DNA from: Parvularia atlantis
Taxonomy: Eukaryota > Opisthokonta > Rotosphaerida
Reading direction: 5' to 3'
DNA: 13,366 nucleotides
Assembly (NCBI GenBank): GCA_943704415.1
Contig: CALSCO010002219.1
Location: 1 to 13,366 of the forward strand
The notes beneath the pieces were generated by a model. That model searched no databases. It was given only the letters and a program-made list of their open reading frames with translations, and was not told where the DNA came from. Positions 1-8,243 of the stretch are shown here, piece by piece. Within the stretch, counting starts at the first letter, position 1. Every line of letters starts with the position of its first letter. Made by a program: the position numbers and the translations under genes.

Positions 1-30
1 CACTCGTAAACGCACGACACGCCGACTCAC

Positions 31-106
31 GCATCGCCGCACCACGTTGATCCGCTCGAGCCGCACCCGCTCCTGGATCTGCTTGGCATCGTCGAGGTCC
101 TCACGC
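31..106 (-). CDS. Partial exon of an unidentified minus-strand gene (left window edge)
   Basis: I do not recognise this gene. Read on the minus strand from 106 to 31 the frame gives a charged, helical-looking peptide (REDLDDAKQIQERVRLERI, then NVVRRC). It stops exactly at a textbook donor, GTGAGT, at 30-25, and is preceded by CAG at 109-107, so it has the shape of an internal exon in this intron-rich genome. A minus-strand ATG at 151-149 opens a short frame (MGSSVPYTALRAAVQ) that runs to 107 and would continue smoothly into the exon if one or two bases were missing near 104. The first exon could therefore be 151-31 with an indel. In that case its start codon would sit only 25 bp from the TAP42 start. 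The rest of the gene lies outside the window. Coding status is plausible but not proven. Confidence 0.35.
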
Positions 107-176
107 CTGCACCGCCGCCCGCAGCGCTGTGTACGGCACGCTGCTACCCATCAGGCGCGCCTCTTTCGATCGATCT

Positions 177-1285
177 ATGGCCGCGAGCCACGTGGCGCAT
201 CCGCCTGTGACGACGTTACGCGCGGCGTGGGCGCGCGGCCGGCGGCTGCATCGCGCGCTGGACGCGGCGACGGGGAGCTCGGGCGACGCCGCGTACCAGG
301 TGCGTGCGTGATCTCGGTGTGCTGCTGCTGCGCGACTGACGCGCAAGCGCATCAGAGCCAGCTGCGCGAGGCGATCGAGGCGTTCACGGCCGCCGCCGCG
401 ACGGTCGAGCGTGCGGGCGTGTTTAGCAGCAACGAGACGGCAGAGGACATCGCCACGGGCGACCTCTTGTACCTGCTCGTGGGCGCGTTCCTGGGCGAGC
501 TGCACGGGCGCGTAGTCGACCGCGACACGCCGCGGCTGCACGCGCTCCGCACCGCCGATGCCTTCTTCCGCGGTTTTCTGCTCACGCTCGACCGCCACGG
601 CCTGCTCACGCCCGACGACCGCGCCGCGTTCGAGCAGATGGAGACGCCGACCCGGCGCGACCCCGCACGCCAGCGCGAGCGCAAGATCGCGCTCTTTCGT
701 CGCGAGAAGGACGCTAAGGCGCAGCTGCAGGCGCTCGAGGCACGGCTGCGCACGGCGCGCGGCGTGCGGCAGGCGGAGCAGGCGGAGGACGACGACTTGG
801 ACGACGAGCGCGCGTGGGAGGGCGTTGACGAGGAGGCGCGGCGGGAGCACACGCTCGCGCTGATTGAGAGCTTCACGCTGCTCGCACTCAACCAGCTGGA
901 GCTGATCCAGCAGGAGACGCAAATGCTCGAGATGGTCGCGCGCGATGGGCCGCCCGCGCCCGCACCCGCGCCCGCGCCCTCACAGCGGTTCAAGCCGATC
1001 GTGATCAAGGACACGCGCTCGATCCTGCAGCGCCAGGTGTTCCAGCCGGGCTGGCGGCAGCCGACGATGACCCTCGACGAGTTTCTCGACCTCGAGCGCG
1101 CGCGCGGCAACATCCTCGAGGGCGGCGGCCCGGCGCAGGAGGAGCGGCAGCGGCGCGAGGCTGAAGAGCGTGCGCTGCGCGACGACGACGACGCGGCCGA
1201 CGTGGACACGTACAAGGCTCGGCGCTGGGACGAGTACACGGACGACCACAAGCGCGGCGCTGGCAACACCTACAACCGCAGCTAG
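177..1285 (+). CDS. TAP42/IGBP1 (alpha4) family PP2A-associated protein
   Basis: This is an immunoglobulin-binding protein 1/Tap42 homologue. The family binds and stabilises free PP2A, PP4 and PP6 catalytic subunits and acts downstream of TOR in the cytosol. Two exons, 177-299 and 356-1285, separated by a 56-nt GTGCGT...CAG phase-0 intron, give 350 residues (human IGBP1 has 339). Family hallmarks are visible: the VFSSNE-TAEDIATGDLLYLLV block (about residues 66-88), a basic RQRERKIALFRREKDAKAQL helix that in the family contacts the phosphatase, a helical repeat middle, a QPTMTLDEFLD motif, and the highly typical ending RRWDEYTDDHKRGAGNTYNRS (first R at the acidic-to-basic switch). An Asp/Glu-rich loop and an alternating Pro-Ala linker (nt 949-978) are lineage features. 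The ATG at 177 is chosen because it gives family length. An in-frame ATG does not exist at 129, where that longer frame would start with GTG. TGTAA follows the stop at 1308-1312. Confidence 0.93.
300..355 (+). other. Representative short intron (TAP42 intron 1)
   Basis: A 56-nt spliceosomal intron: donor GTGCGT after CAG at 299, a CTGAC branch-like motif at 335-339, and acceptor TCAG ending at 355. It carries an in-frame TGA at 309-311. Removing it joins YQ to SQLREAIEAF, as the family requires. It shows the pattern seen throughout the window: very short, GTGCG donor, CTGAC or CTAAC near the 3' end, CAG acceptor, no long pyrimidine tract. Confidence 0.85.
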
Positions 1286-1307
1286 CGCGTGTGGCGATGT
1301 CGTTTTT

Positions 1308-1312
1308 TGTAA
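1308..1312 (+). terminator. TGTAA motif, possible polyadenylation signal of TAP42
   Basis: TGTAA follows a T6 run 23 nt after the TAP42 stop codon. The same pentamer lies just after the FYVE gene and the sulfotransferase gene. TGTAA is the known poly(A) signal of chlorophyte algae. Its use here is inferred from position only. Confidence 0.35.
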
Positions 1313-1352
1313 GTTGTAGTCACGGACGCGCCGATGATCACAAGCGAAACGC

Positions 1353-1806
1353 CTAGTGCACAATGGGCGGCAGGGGCTCGGCCATGAGCTTGGCCAGGTC
1401 AATGTGCTCGTCCACGTCCTTGTCGATCTCGCCGATGACCGCGCTGTGCACAAGCGCGCGAACGATCAGTGATTGCGAGCGCTTGCCCATCCACGCGCAC
1501 ATGTTGTCGCCCCGCACGATGTACAGCCCCAGTGGCACCTCCTCCACGCCCGCGCTGCTCGAGAACACGCGCTCGCGGCTGTCCATCAGGATCAGGTTCA
1601 TCGTCTGGTCAAAGCCCTGCAGCCGTCGCGCGATCAGCCGCACAGCGCATCGCACAAGGGCGGCGCACCCGCAGCGTCCCGACAAACATCCGGCCGTCGT
1701 TCGTCACGACCGCGATGAACTCTGCGCGCGGACGCGGCTCAGCGGGTTCCCCGGCGCGCAGCAGAGGTGGCGCACGGTTGACGAGCGTCTGCAGCTCGCC
1801 CGACAT
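1353..1806 (-). CDS. LSM8: U6 snRNA-associated Sm-like protein LSm8
   Basis: LSm8 is the subunit that makes the LSm2-8 ring nuclear; the ring binds the 3' oligo(U) end of U6 snRNA and supports pre-mRNA splicing. Four exons (1806-1776, 1721-1669, 1616-1501, 1443-1353) with introns of 54, 52 and 57 nt, all with GTGCGC donors, give 96 residues, exactly the human length. The Sm1 motif spans about residues 13-41 (AVVTNDGRMFVGTLRGFDQT, then MNLIL) and Sm2 spans about 59-71 (LYIVRGDNIAVIG). The LSm8-typical ERVFSSS...GVEEVPLGLYIVRGDN and the C-terminal AEPLPPIVH separate it from LSm1 and LSm4. The ATG at 1806 gives family length. A longer frame to 1854 exists but adds non-conserved residues. The gene lies 73 bp downstream of HBS1 on the same strand and converges on TAP42 with 67 bp between stops. 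Introns 1 and 3 are multiples of three without stops. Confidence 0.95.
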
Positions 1807-1879
1807 GCTGCGTGGCGCGTGGCTGCTGCCCGTTGTGCGAAAGTGTGCAGCCACAACTATTGCGATGCACTAGTCCTCA

Positions 1880-4800
1880 CTAGCGCCGAACCTCGGTGAC
1901 GACGCCCGCCGCGATCGTGCGCCCCTGCACGCGCAGCATGAACCGCCCGAGGTCCTTGTAGTCTGCGCGGCGAACGGCGTGAGCGGCGATGTGACTTGGT
2001 GCAGCCAGCGGCGCACCGCGGTAGCACTCGACGCAGATCGGCCGCGCGAGCTTGACCTCGACCACGGCCGACGCGTTGCGCCCAATCGCCCTGCATTGGC
2101 CGTGTGTTGGCGTCGGCGAGGGAGCGAGAGCGTGCGCACCGCGGGTGCTGCTTGATCACCTCGCCCGTGCTCTTGTTGACGAGGCTGACGAGGCGCGTGA
2201 CGTGCGCGGGCTCGTTTGTGCTCCCGCGGTGGAACAGCACCTGCACGCACGCTTGTCGTGAGCCGTGCGCACGAAACAGCGGGGACGGCACACGCACCGC
2301 CGAGCCGCGGATGATCGCGACGTCAAAGTCAAACACGACGATCTGCGCCACGATCGCGTCCGCCACGGCCACGGGCGCCGCGCCGTCGCAGATGACCTGG
2401 CCGACGCCTAGGCGGTCCTCCTCGATGCCGCTGATCCCGAGCGAGACCGTGTCGCCCGCCGCGGCCCACTTGGCCTGCGTCCCCTGCACCTCGATCACTT
2501 CGTCGTCGCCAGCCGTTAGTGGCGAAGGGTTTGCGAAGGTGTGCGAAGAGCGAGCGGCAGAGCGAGCGCGGCAGAACGATCGCGGCGCAGCACGCACAAC
2601 ACAGCAAACCCAACGCACCGTCGACAGAGACGAGCTGGTTGAGCGGCGGCACAACCATGACCCGGTCGCCCACGTGCACATAGCCGGCCTCGATCTTGCC
2701 GCCAACAAAGACCCGGCTGCTGTGGCTCGTGCGGAACACGTCCGTGATGCTCAGGCGCAGCGGCTTGTCGACGGGCCGCTCGGGCACGCTCAGCCGGTCG
2801 ATGTGCGCGAGCAGCGTCGGGCCCGAGTACCACCCGTACAGCGCCGCATCGCCCGCCACGCGCCCAACCAGGTTCTCGCCCGTCAGGCCCGAGCACGGCA
2901 CAAACCACACGTTCTGCCATGGTCGGTCAGCGGCCGTAAGGCACGCAGACGGATGCGCACCTTGTCTTTGTAGCCGGCCTGCCGCAGGAATGCGCCCAGC
3001 TTGGCGACGACCTCGTCGAAGCGCGCCTTGGACCAGTCAAGCTGCGCAAGGCATTAGCGAGCGCGAACGGTCCGGGCGAGGGCACGCACGCAGTCGAGCT
3101 TGTTGATGGCCACGACGAGCTGCGACACGCCCAGGCTGCGGACAAGCAGCGCGTGCTCCTTGGTCTGCCCGTCGCCCTCAAAGCCTGGCCGAGTATGCGC
3201 TCGCGCTCAGCAAACGCACGCTTGCACGCCACCGCGCGCACCGGCCTCAAACTCGCCCGTGTTGGCGTCGACCACGAGCAGCGCCACGTCGGCCTGCGCC
3301 GCGCCCGAGATCATGTTGGGCACAAAGTCGCGGTGGCCGGGCGCGTCGAGCAGCGTAATGTGCTTGGTCGGCGTGTCAAAGTACGACGTCGCGATGTCTA
3401 TCGTCACGCCGCTGCGGCCGCGAGGGTCGACCCGCCAGCCGTCGGTCAAGCGGCGCCCGTGCGCACCGCTCGCGCTCCTCGTCTGTCTCGTCGAGCACCC
3501 ACGCAAACGCAAAAGAGCCCTTGCCAATCTTTTGCGCGTCGCGCTGGTACTGCGTCGCGCAGACGGTGAGCGCCTGCGCGGGACGCGCGTGCGTGCGCAC
3601 CTTCTTCATCGTCTTGTCGGGCACCTGGCCGAGCAGGTATAGCAAGTGGCCCATGAGCGTGCTCTTGCCGGCGTCGACGTGCCCTGGCGTTGTGCTCAGT
3701 ATGCCGCGGTGCCAGAGTGGCACACGCGCACCGATCACAACGAGGTTGAGCGACACCTTGCCAGACTGGCGCTTGGTTAGCTCCTGCGCAATGTCGATCT
3801 TGACTCGCGTCGGCCCCTTGCCCTTGGCCGAGCCTCCTGGCGGCGGCGGCACTGTCACGACTGACGGCGGCGCCCGCCCGGCCATGAACGCCGCGTCGGG
3901 GTCGGACGGGTCGGACGCGCTCGACGAAGTCCTAAAGCGCAGTGAGACAAGGGTACACGCACGGCACGACAGCGCACCGCGACAGCGCCCCGGGCTTGAC
4001 GTCGAGGCCCAGCGCAGCTAGGTCCTTGGCCATCGGCGACGCGATCGTCACCGGCGCGGGCGGCGTGATCGGCGCAGACGGGCGCACGGGCCGCGGCGGC
4101 GCGTTCCCCGCTGGCGGTCGAGGCTGCGTGGCGGCAGCGGGCGGTGGGCGCGGCGTCGGCACGTACTGCTCGCGCTTGCGTGCGGCAAAGACAACGTCGT
4201 CGGGCGAGGGCGTGTCGAACTTGAACGCCTCTGCGCGCATACGGCGTGCTCAGTCTTGTGCGCGGCAAGCGGAGAGGCAAGAGAGGCTGAGAGGAGGAAA
4301 GCACCAGCTGCAAGGCGGTCCGTTGGGAGGAAGAACACGGGCGCCGGCGGCTGCGCGTCCTCGTCGTCCACGCCCAGCAGCGCGCGAGCAAACGGCGACG
4401 GCTCTCGTTGCTTCTGTGCTGCCTCTTGTTGTGCTAGCGGTACGATGGGTGCGGCTGGCGTCGCGGGTGGTCGCAGGCTGGGCAGCGGTTGTGCCGGTTG
4501 TGCCGATGCGGGTTGCAGGCGGGGCAGTGGCTGTGCTGGTTGTGCCGATGCGGGTCGCAGGCTGGGAAGGGCAGACGGCAGCGCGGCTGGCCGCAGGCTA
4601 GGCAGCGCCACTGGCCTCAGGCTGGGCAGCGCCGAGAGCGGCGGTCTCGCGCCGAGAGCAGGCAGCGACGGTCTTGCGCCCAAGCTCGGCAGTGCGGGCA
4701 GCGCGGGCAGAGCAGGCAGCTTGGGTCGCCCGCTCGCCGCGGCAGCAGGAGCAGCAGCAGCGGGAGCAGCAGGAAAAGTAGCAGCAGCGAAGGGAGGCGG

Positions 4801-5299
4801 CAGCGACGCACCGGCGGGCGGCTGCGGCGGCCGCGCTGCGAACCCGGGCGGCGGCGCGATCGGCGTCGCAGGCGCAGGCGCAGCAGCAGGCGTCGCGCCG
4901 TGCTCGTCCAGCAGCCACGCGACCGTCCGCGCCACGTCCATCCGGTAGTAGAGCAGCGCGTCGGCGATTTCGGCGTCGCGCACGGCCACGGCGGCGCCCA
5001 GCATGCCGCGGACCTCGTCGACGGCGCTCACGAGGCGCGCTGCCCCGTCGACAACGTCAGCAGCAGCGCGACGCGCCCCACGCCGCGCCGCGCCGCGCCG
5101 CGCACCAAGTCGATCGTCGCTCAGCTTCAGCCCCGCGAGGTACTCGTCCAGCGTCTCTGCGCGGCGGCGGCGCCGTCAGCACGCGAGGCGCAGAAGCACA
5201 TCCGTGTCGCACCGGGCACGACGCCTGCGCGCATCGCACGTCAGCATTCGCGCTGTGTGAGGGCGAGAGCAGCGCACCCGCGCCGTCGTCGCCTTGCGC

Positions 5300-5356
<57 letters not shown>

Positions 5357-5401
5357 GTACGCGGTGGCCGCCGCGCGGCGAACCTCGCGATGGCGCGACA
5401 T
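1880..5401 (-). CDS. HBS1: HBS1 ribosome-rescue translational GTPase
   Basis: HBS1 works with Pelota/Dom34 to split stalled ribosomes in no-go and non-stop decay. I place 15 exons: 5401-5278, 5156-5106, 5039-4305, 4230-3978, 3931-3732, 3683-3601, 3549-3467, 3411-3242, 3184-3090, 3041-2961, 2913-2619, 2497-2298, 2240-2140, 2090-2017, 1962-1880. They total 2628 nt, 875 residues, with every phase matching. The start MSRHREVRR matches the family's MARHRNVR-type N-terminus. Then come poly-Asp (16-33), an HBS1_N helical domain (about 44-105), a Pro/Ala/Ser/Leu-rich linker (about 110-290) and the family motif [12 protein letters not shown] (about 306-317). The GTPase domain has G1 GHVDAGKST (455-463), G3 DAPGH (532-536), G4 NKLD (594-597) and G5-region [11 protein letters not shown]-Tu-like domains 2 and 3 end in [20 protein letters not shown]. 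The HBS1_N domain and the DTPSPDD motif exclude eRF3 and EF-1A. Intron 5 splits the P-loop after its first Gly. Donors are GTGCG in 13 of 14 introns. Confidence 0.95.
2498..2618 (-). other. HBS1 intron 11, unusually long (121 nt) with a CTAAC branch site
   Basis: Most introns here are 43-74 nt; this one is 121 nt. It has donor GTGCGT, a clear CACTAACGG branch-like sequence about 20 nt before the acceptor, and acceptor GAAG instead of the usual CAG. Using this acceptor gives the domain-2 sequence [20 protein letters not shown], which has the same spacing as the human protein. Confidence 0.65.
4473..4570 (-). repeat. 42-bp in-frame tandem repeat in HBS1 (14-residue unit)
   Basis: Two near-identical 42-bp units (4473-4514 and 4515-4556) are followed by a partial third. 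On the minus strand they encode the 14-residue unit [14 protein letters not shown] and a variant starting LPRLQP. Around them are shorter LPAL, LPSL and LRPA motifs, which suggest slippage or unequal exchange in the disordered linker between HBS1_N and the GTPase core. The length is 3n, so copy changes keep the frame. Confidence 0.8.
5303..5356 (-). repeat. GAC/GAT trinucleotide repeat coding for poly-Asp in HBS1
   Basis: Eighteen consecutive Asp codons (residues 16-33; mostly GAC, with two GAT) follow the conserved MSRHREVRR start. HBS1 N-termini in other eukaryotes are also acidic, so the tract exaggerates a normal feature. It is probably length-polymorphic. Confidence 0.9.
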
Positions 5402-5480
5402 CCGTGCTGATTGAACGGGAACTAGGACAAGGGCTGCCTTGAGGCACTCGGTCCCAACGACAAACAACGAGCCCAACCAC

Positions 5481-5895
5481 TCACAGAGCGAGCGCGAGGG
5501 CGGCCGTGACGAGGAGCGTGGCGCCTGGGCCGGCCGCTATAGTCGCGGCGCTGATGCACGCCCAAGGTTGACGTGCCCGTGCACTCGGTCGAGAGCGCAG
5601 TCATGCTGCAACCGGTCGTGCACGCGGCGTCCGTGCGGATCGTCTGGCTGGGGGCGCCGTCGGCCGAGCAAGTGTACTGCAATGGCGCGCGCTGTGCAGC
5701 GAGGCGTGCACGCGTGCCTTGTAGCAGTACGTGGTCGCGTCGCCGATGGTCACGCGGAAGCAGTCGCCCGAGTAGTAGAAGAAGGCGTACTTGAACCGGG
5801 CGGCGCTGTCGGTGTACGAGTTGAACGACTCGTGGACTCGAAGCCCTCGTACGCCTCAGGCTTGGGCTCGTGCGAGGCGAGGGCCAGACAGCCAC
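5481..5895 (-). pseudogene. Fragmentary gene for a small secreted, possibly GPI-anchored protein; no start codon found
   Basis: I do not recognise the family. On the minus strand three coding-like pieces appear in different frames. The first, from an acceptor-like CTCAG at 5900-5896, encodes CLALASHEPKPEAYEGFES. The second, about 5830-5718, encodes SFNSYTDSAARFKYAFFYYS, then GDCFRVTIGD and ATTYCYK. A piece after the acceptor-like TTGCAG encodes YTCSADGAPSQTIRTDA. The last ends at TGA 5483-5481 and encodes a 23-residue Ala/Leu-rich hydrophobic tail (AATIAAGPGATLLVTAALAL, then AL), typical of a GPI-attachment signal. Joining them needs a 1-nt shift near 5840 and introns of only about 34-44 nt, or a 74-nt alternative for the last one. 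No minus-strand ATG occurs between about 5605 and 6020. It could be a decaying gene, a gene with assembly indels, or one whose first exon overlaps the FYVE gene. It ends 79 bp before the HBS1 start. Confidence 0.4.
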
Positions 5896-6020
5896 CTGAG
5901 CGTGTGCGACAACGTGTGTCAGTGTCACTAGTGCGATCGACTCTATCGCCTCGTACGGTGCGCTGCTTGACCGCTGCCCGATGTGGCGGGTGTCTGACAC
6001 GGCGCAGGCGGCGCCGGCGG

Positions 6021-8158
6021 ATGTCTGGCTTCTTCAGCTCGGTCTTCGGCGGGTCGAGGTCGACGGCGAGCGCTCCCGCAGCAACAGCGGCACCGGCAGC
6101 AGCAGCACAGGCGGCGGCACCGCCAGCAGCACCGGTGGCGTCGTCCACGTCAGCGATGGCGTCGTTATGGGCGTTCCCCGCCGCACTGTGGCCCGGCGCA
6201 AGCAGCAGCAGCAGCAGCAACAGCAACGGAGGAGGAGGCGGCGGCGGCGGGGCGAGTGCGGTGGCGGTGATCGCATCGTTGCCGACGTCGGCAGCAGCGC
6301 CGGCCGGGCTGCCGCCGGGCGTCGAGAACGTGACGCGGGCGCACTGGGTGCCGGATGCGCAGGCGACGTTCTGCTCCATCAAGGGCTGTGGGCAGCTGTT
6401 CGGGTGGCTCGAGCGGCGGCACCACTGCCGGCGGTGCGCGCTGATCGCCTGCGCGCGCTGGCCTGACGCCGAGCGCGTAAAGGTGCGGCGAGGCCGTGTG
6501 CTCGACGCACTTTGTCTCGACGCTACGGCTCAACCAGCGCGCCGTGCCCGACCCGGACGGGTGGCCGTGCCCCGTGTGCGACGAGTGCTTCCTGCAGTTC
6601 AAGCGGCGCGAGCTGCTCAGCGCGGACGGTGTGCATGCGTGGCGACATGTCACGCACTCAACGTCACTGGGCTCAGGTGGCGTCGCAAGGACCGACGAGA
6701 CACGTGTGTACTACGCGATGCCCGACCCCGGCCCGATCCTCATCCCGGACATCATCAACCCGACGCCGACGTCGACCGTGTACCTGGGCTCGATTCTGAT
6801 GCACCTGACGGATCTGGTCAACGTGCGCCGCTGCGAGCGCCCGTCACGCCTTCGCTTGACCCGCGCGCGTGTGCAGTACTTCGACGGCGTGCGCAACGCC
6901 ATCGCCCAGGCGCGCGACTCGATGGTCAAGCGCGAGTACATGCAGATTGAGAAGCAGCACTTCAACGCGTCCGTTAAGGCTGTGGACGAGCACCTGGCGA
7001 CGCTCGCGGGCGTCGTCACGTACGGTTCGGTCGACCCGCAGCTGCGCGAGTTTCTGCGGGTGCGCGTGCGTGTGCATTTTTTTTTTGTGTGTGTGTGCCT
7101 CACACGCGCGCGCGCAGGCCTGCACGACGCTGATCGAGGGCATCAAGGCGTGGGCGCTCTCGACCGACGTGTTTCTGCTGCTGTCGGGCGTGGCGTCGAC
7201 GGGCACGCGGCTGGTGTGTCTGTGCGCACGGCTGCTGTGTGTAGAGCGTTGATGGGCGGCGCGGCGGCAGGGCGAGCTGCCCGAGGAGGACTTTGCCAAA
7301 GTCGAGGCGCGTGTCTCGCGCAACGAGGGTGCGTCGCCGCGTCCTCGCATGCAGCGCTCACGCCGATAAGCAGGCCTGGCCGAGTCGCTGCTGGCGACGC
7401 TCTTTGACGTGACGCCGGCGGAGCAACAGGAGGCGCTGCAGAAGCTCACGCACGTGCGCGCGGCCATGCAGCACGACTACGACGAGTACCAGCTGAGTGC
7501 GCACCACCGCGCCGTCTGCGCGCGCGTGTCTACTCACCCGCGGCCGTGCCGCAGTCGGCGGGCCAGAGATGCTGTCGTTCATGGCACGGCTCGAGAAGAG
7601 CATCGAGTACATCGACATGCACGTGGAGATGTGCACGGGCGACATGCAGCTGCTCGACATGCAGAGCAACCTCACGGCGTACGAGCAGACTTTTTTCGCT
7701 CTCATGTCCGAGGGCGAAGTGAGTCGTGTGCGCGTCGTGTGCGCCGCAAAACTGACGTTCGATGCAGAAGCTGACGCCGGGCGCCAACTCGGCCACGGTC
7801 GCGTCGCTCAAGCAGCGCTTCGTCGATCTCATCCGCGACGTGGCCGTGTTTCGCAACCTGCTGCAAAAGTCGGACCAGGCCGTGCCGACCAAGAGCGTCA
7901 CGCGGGCAGCCACGCCCAACGGCTTTGCAGCGCTGATCCCACGGTGCGTGCCGTGCGGCTCGCACGCGCTGCTGACGCCCTCGCAGCGTCGACGAGCTCG
8001 AGAACAACATGCGTCAGCTTGAGACGATGTTTGAGGAAAAGTTCAAGGTCGAGCCGGAGGTGCTGCGGTCGGACGCGACCGAGCGCTTCAAGAGCCTGCA
8101 GAAGCACCGGTCGGCGCACCAGCGCGAGGAGATCGAGGAGGACCTCTTTGCGCTGTGA
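6021..8158 (+). CDS. FYVE zinc-finger protein with helical C-terminal region, function unknown
   Basis: Ten exons: 6021-6433, 6483-6628, 6677-6822, 6877-7059, 7118-7213, 7271-7328, 7374-7496, 7555-7718, 7768-7943, 7987-8158; 558 residues, all phases consistent. FYVE fingers bind phosphatidylinositol 3-phosphate on endosomes. The finger spans about residues 108-175: WVPD (109-112) gives the WxxD motif and ERRHHCRRCG (131-140) the basic RRHHCRxCG lipid-binding motif. Likely zinc ligands are C118, C123, C136, C139, C144, H147, C170 and C173. C118/C123 are spaced x4 rather than x2, and H147 replaces a usual Cys. The N-terminus is a low-complexity Ala/Ser/Gly region. Residues about 190-558 are mostly helical and charged, ending in DELENNMRQLETMFEEKFK and EEIEEDLFAL, and I cannot place them in a known family. 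The exon 8 start could be 7555 or 7567. TGTAAA lies 18 nt after the stop. Confidence 0.85.
6201..6251 (+). repeat. AGC and GGN codon runs (poly-Ser/poly-Gly) in the FYVE protein
   Basis: Codons 61-77 encode six Ser, Asn-Ser-Asn, then eight Gly from AGC/AAC and GGA/GGC runs. This is a flexible, slippage-prone linker between the Ala-rich N-terminus and the FYVE finger. Confidence 0.85.
7060..7117 (+). other. FYVE-gene intron 4 with T10 and TG/CG dinucleotide tracts
   Basis: This 58-nt intron has donor GTGCGC and contains T10 (7077-7086), then a GT run, then a CG run ending in CAG. It is the only clear long T tract in the window and the most repeat-like intron. It is likely to vary in length between individuals and to be a sequencing-error hotspot. 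Confidence 0.7.
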
Positions 8159-8176
8159 TACCCGCGAGCGTTCTGC

Positions 8177-8182
8177 TGTAAA
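8177..8182 (+). terminator. TGTAAA, possible polyadenylation signal of the FYVE gene
   Basis: TGTAAA begins 18 nt after the FYVE-gene stop and contains the TGTAA seen after TAP42 and the sulfotransferase gene. The intergenic space to the convergent ECHS1 stop is only 85 bp, so the 3' ends of the two mRNAs may overlap. Confidence 0.35.
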
Positions 8183-8243
8183 GTAGGCCTACGAGCTGTG
8201 CCATGGAACCGCGAGAGCGCGCGCCACACGGGCGTTTCTCGTT

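Noticed and set aside
352-1269. 305-codon open frame on the minus strand opposite TAP42
   Set aside because: Ser/Arg-rich shadow of a GC-rich coding exon; the plus frame has the full TAP42 signature.
1880-5401. Calling the GTPase eRF3 (GSPT1) or EF-1A
   Set aside because: The MSRHR start, HBS1_N domain, DTPSPDD motif and domain-3 ending fit HBS1; the PAM2-type N-terminus of eRF3 is absent.
4256-5442. Plus-strand Gly/Ala- and Arg-rich frames opposite HBS1 exons 1-3
   Set aside because: Reverse-strand images of the proline/alanine linker and poly-Asp tract; HBS1 exons explain this DNA fully.
5439-6020. Plus-strand N-terminal extension of the FYVE protein (194 codons in frame)
   Set aside because: Arg/Cys-rich composition without protein character, and the opposite strand holds more protein-like segments; MSGFF at 6021 is a better start.
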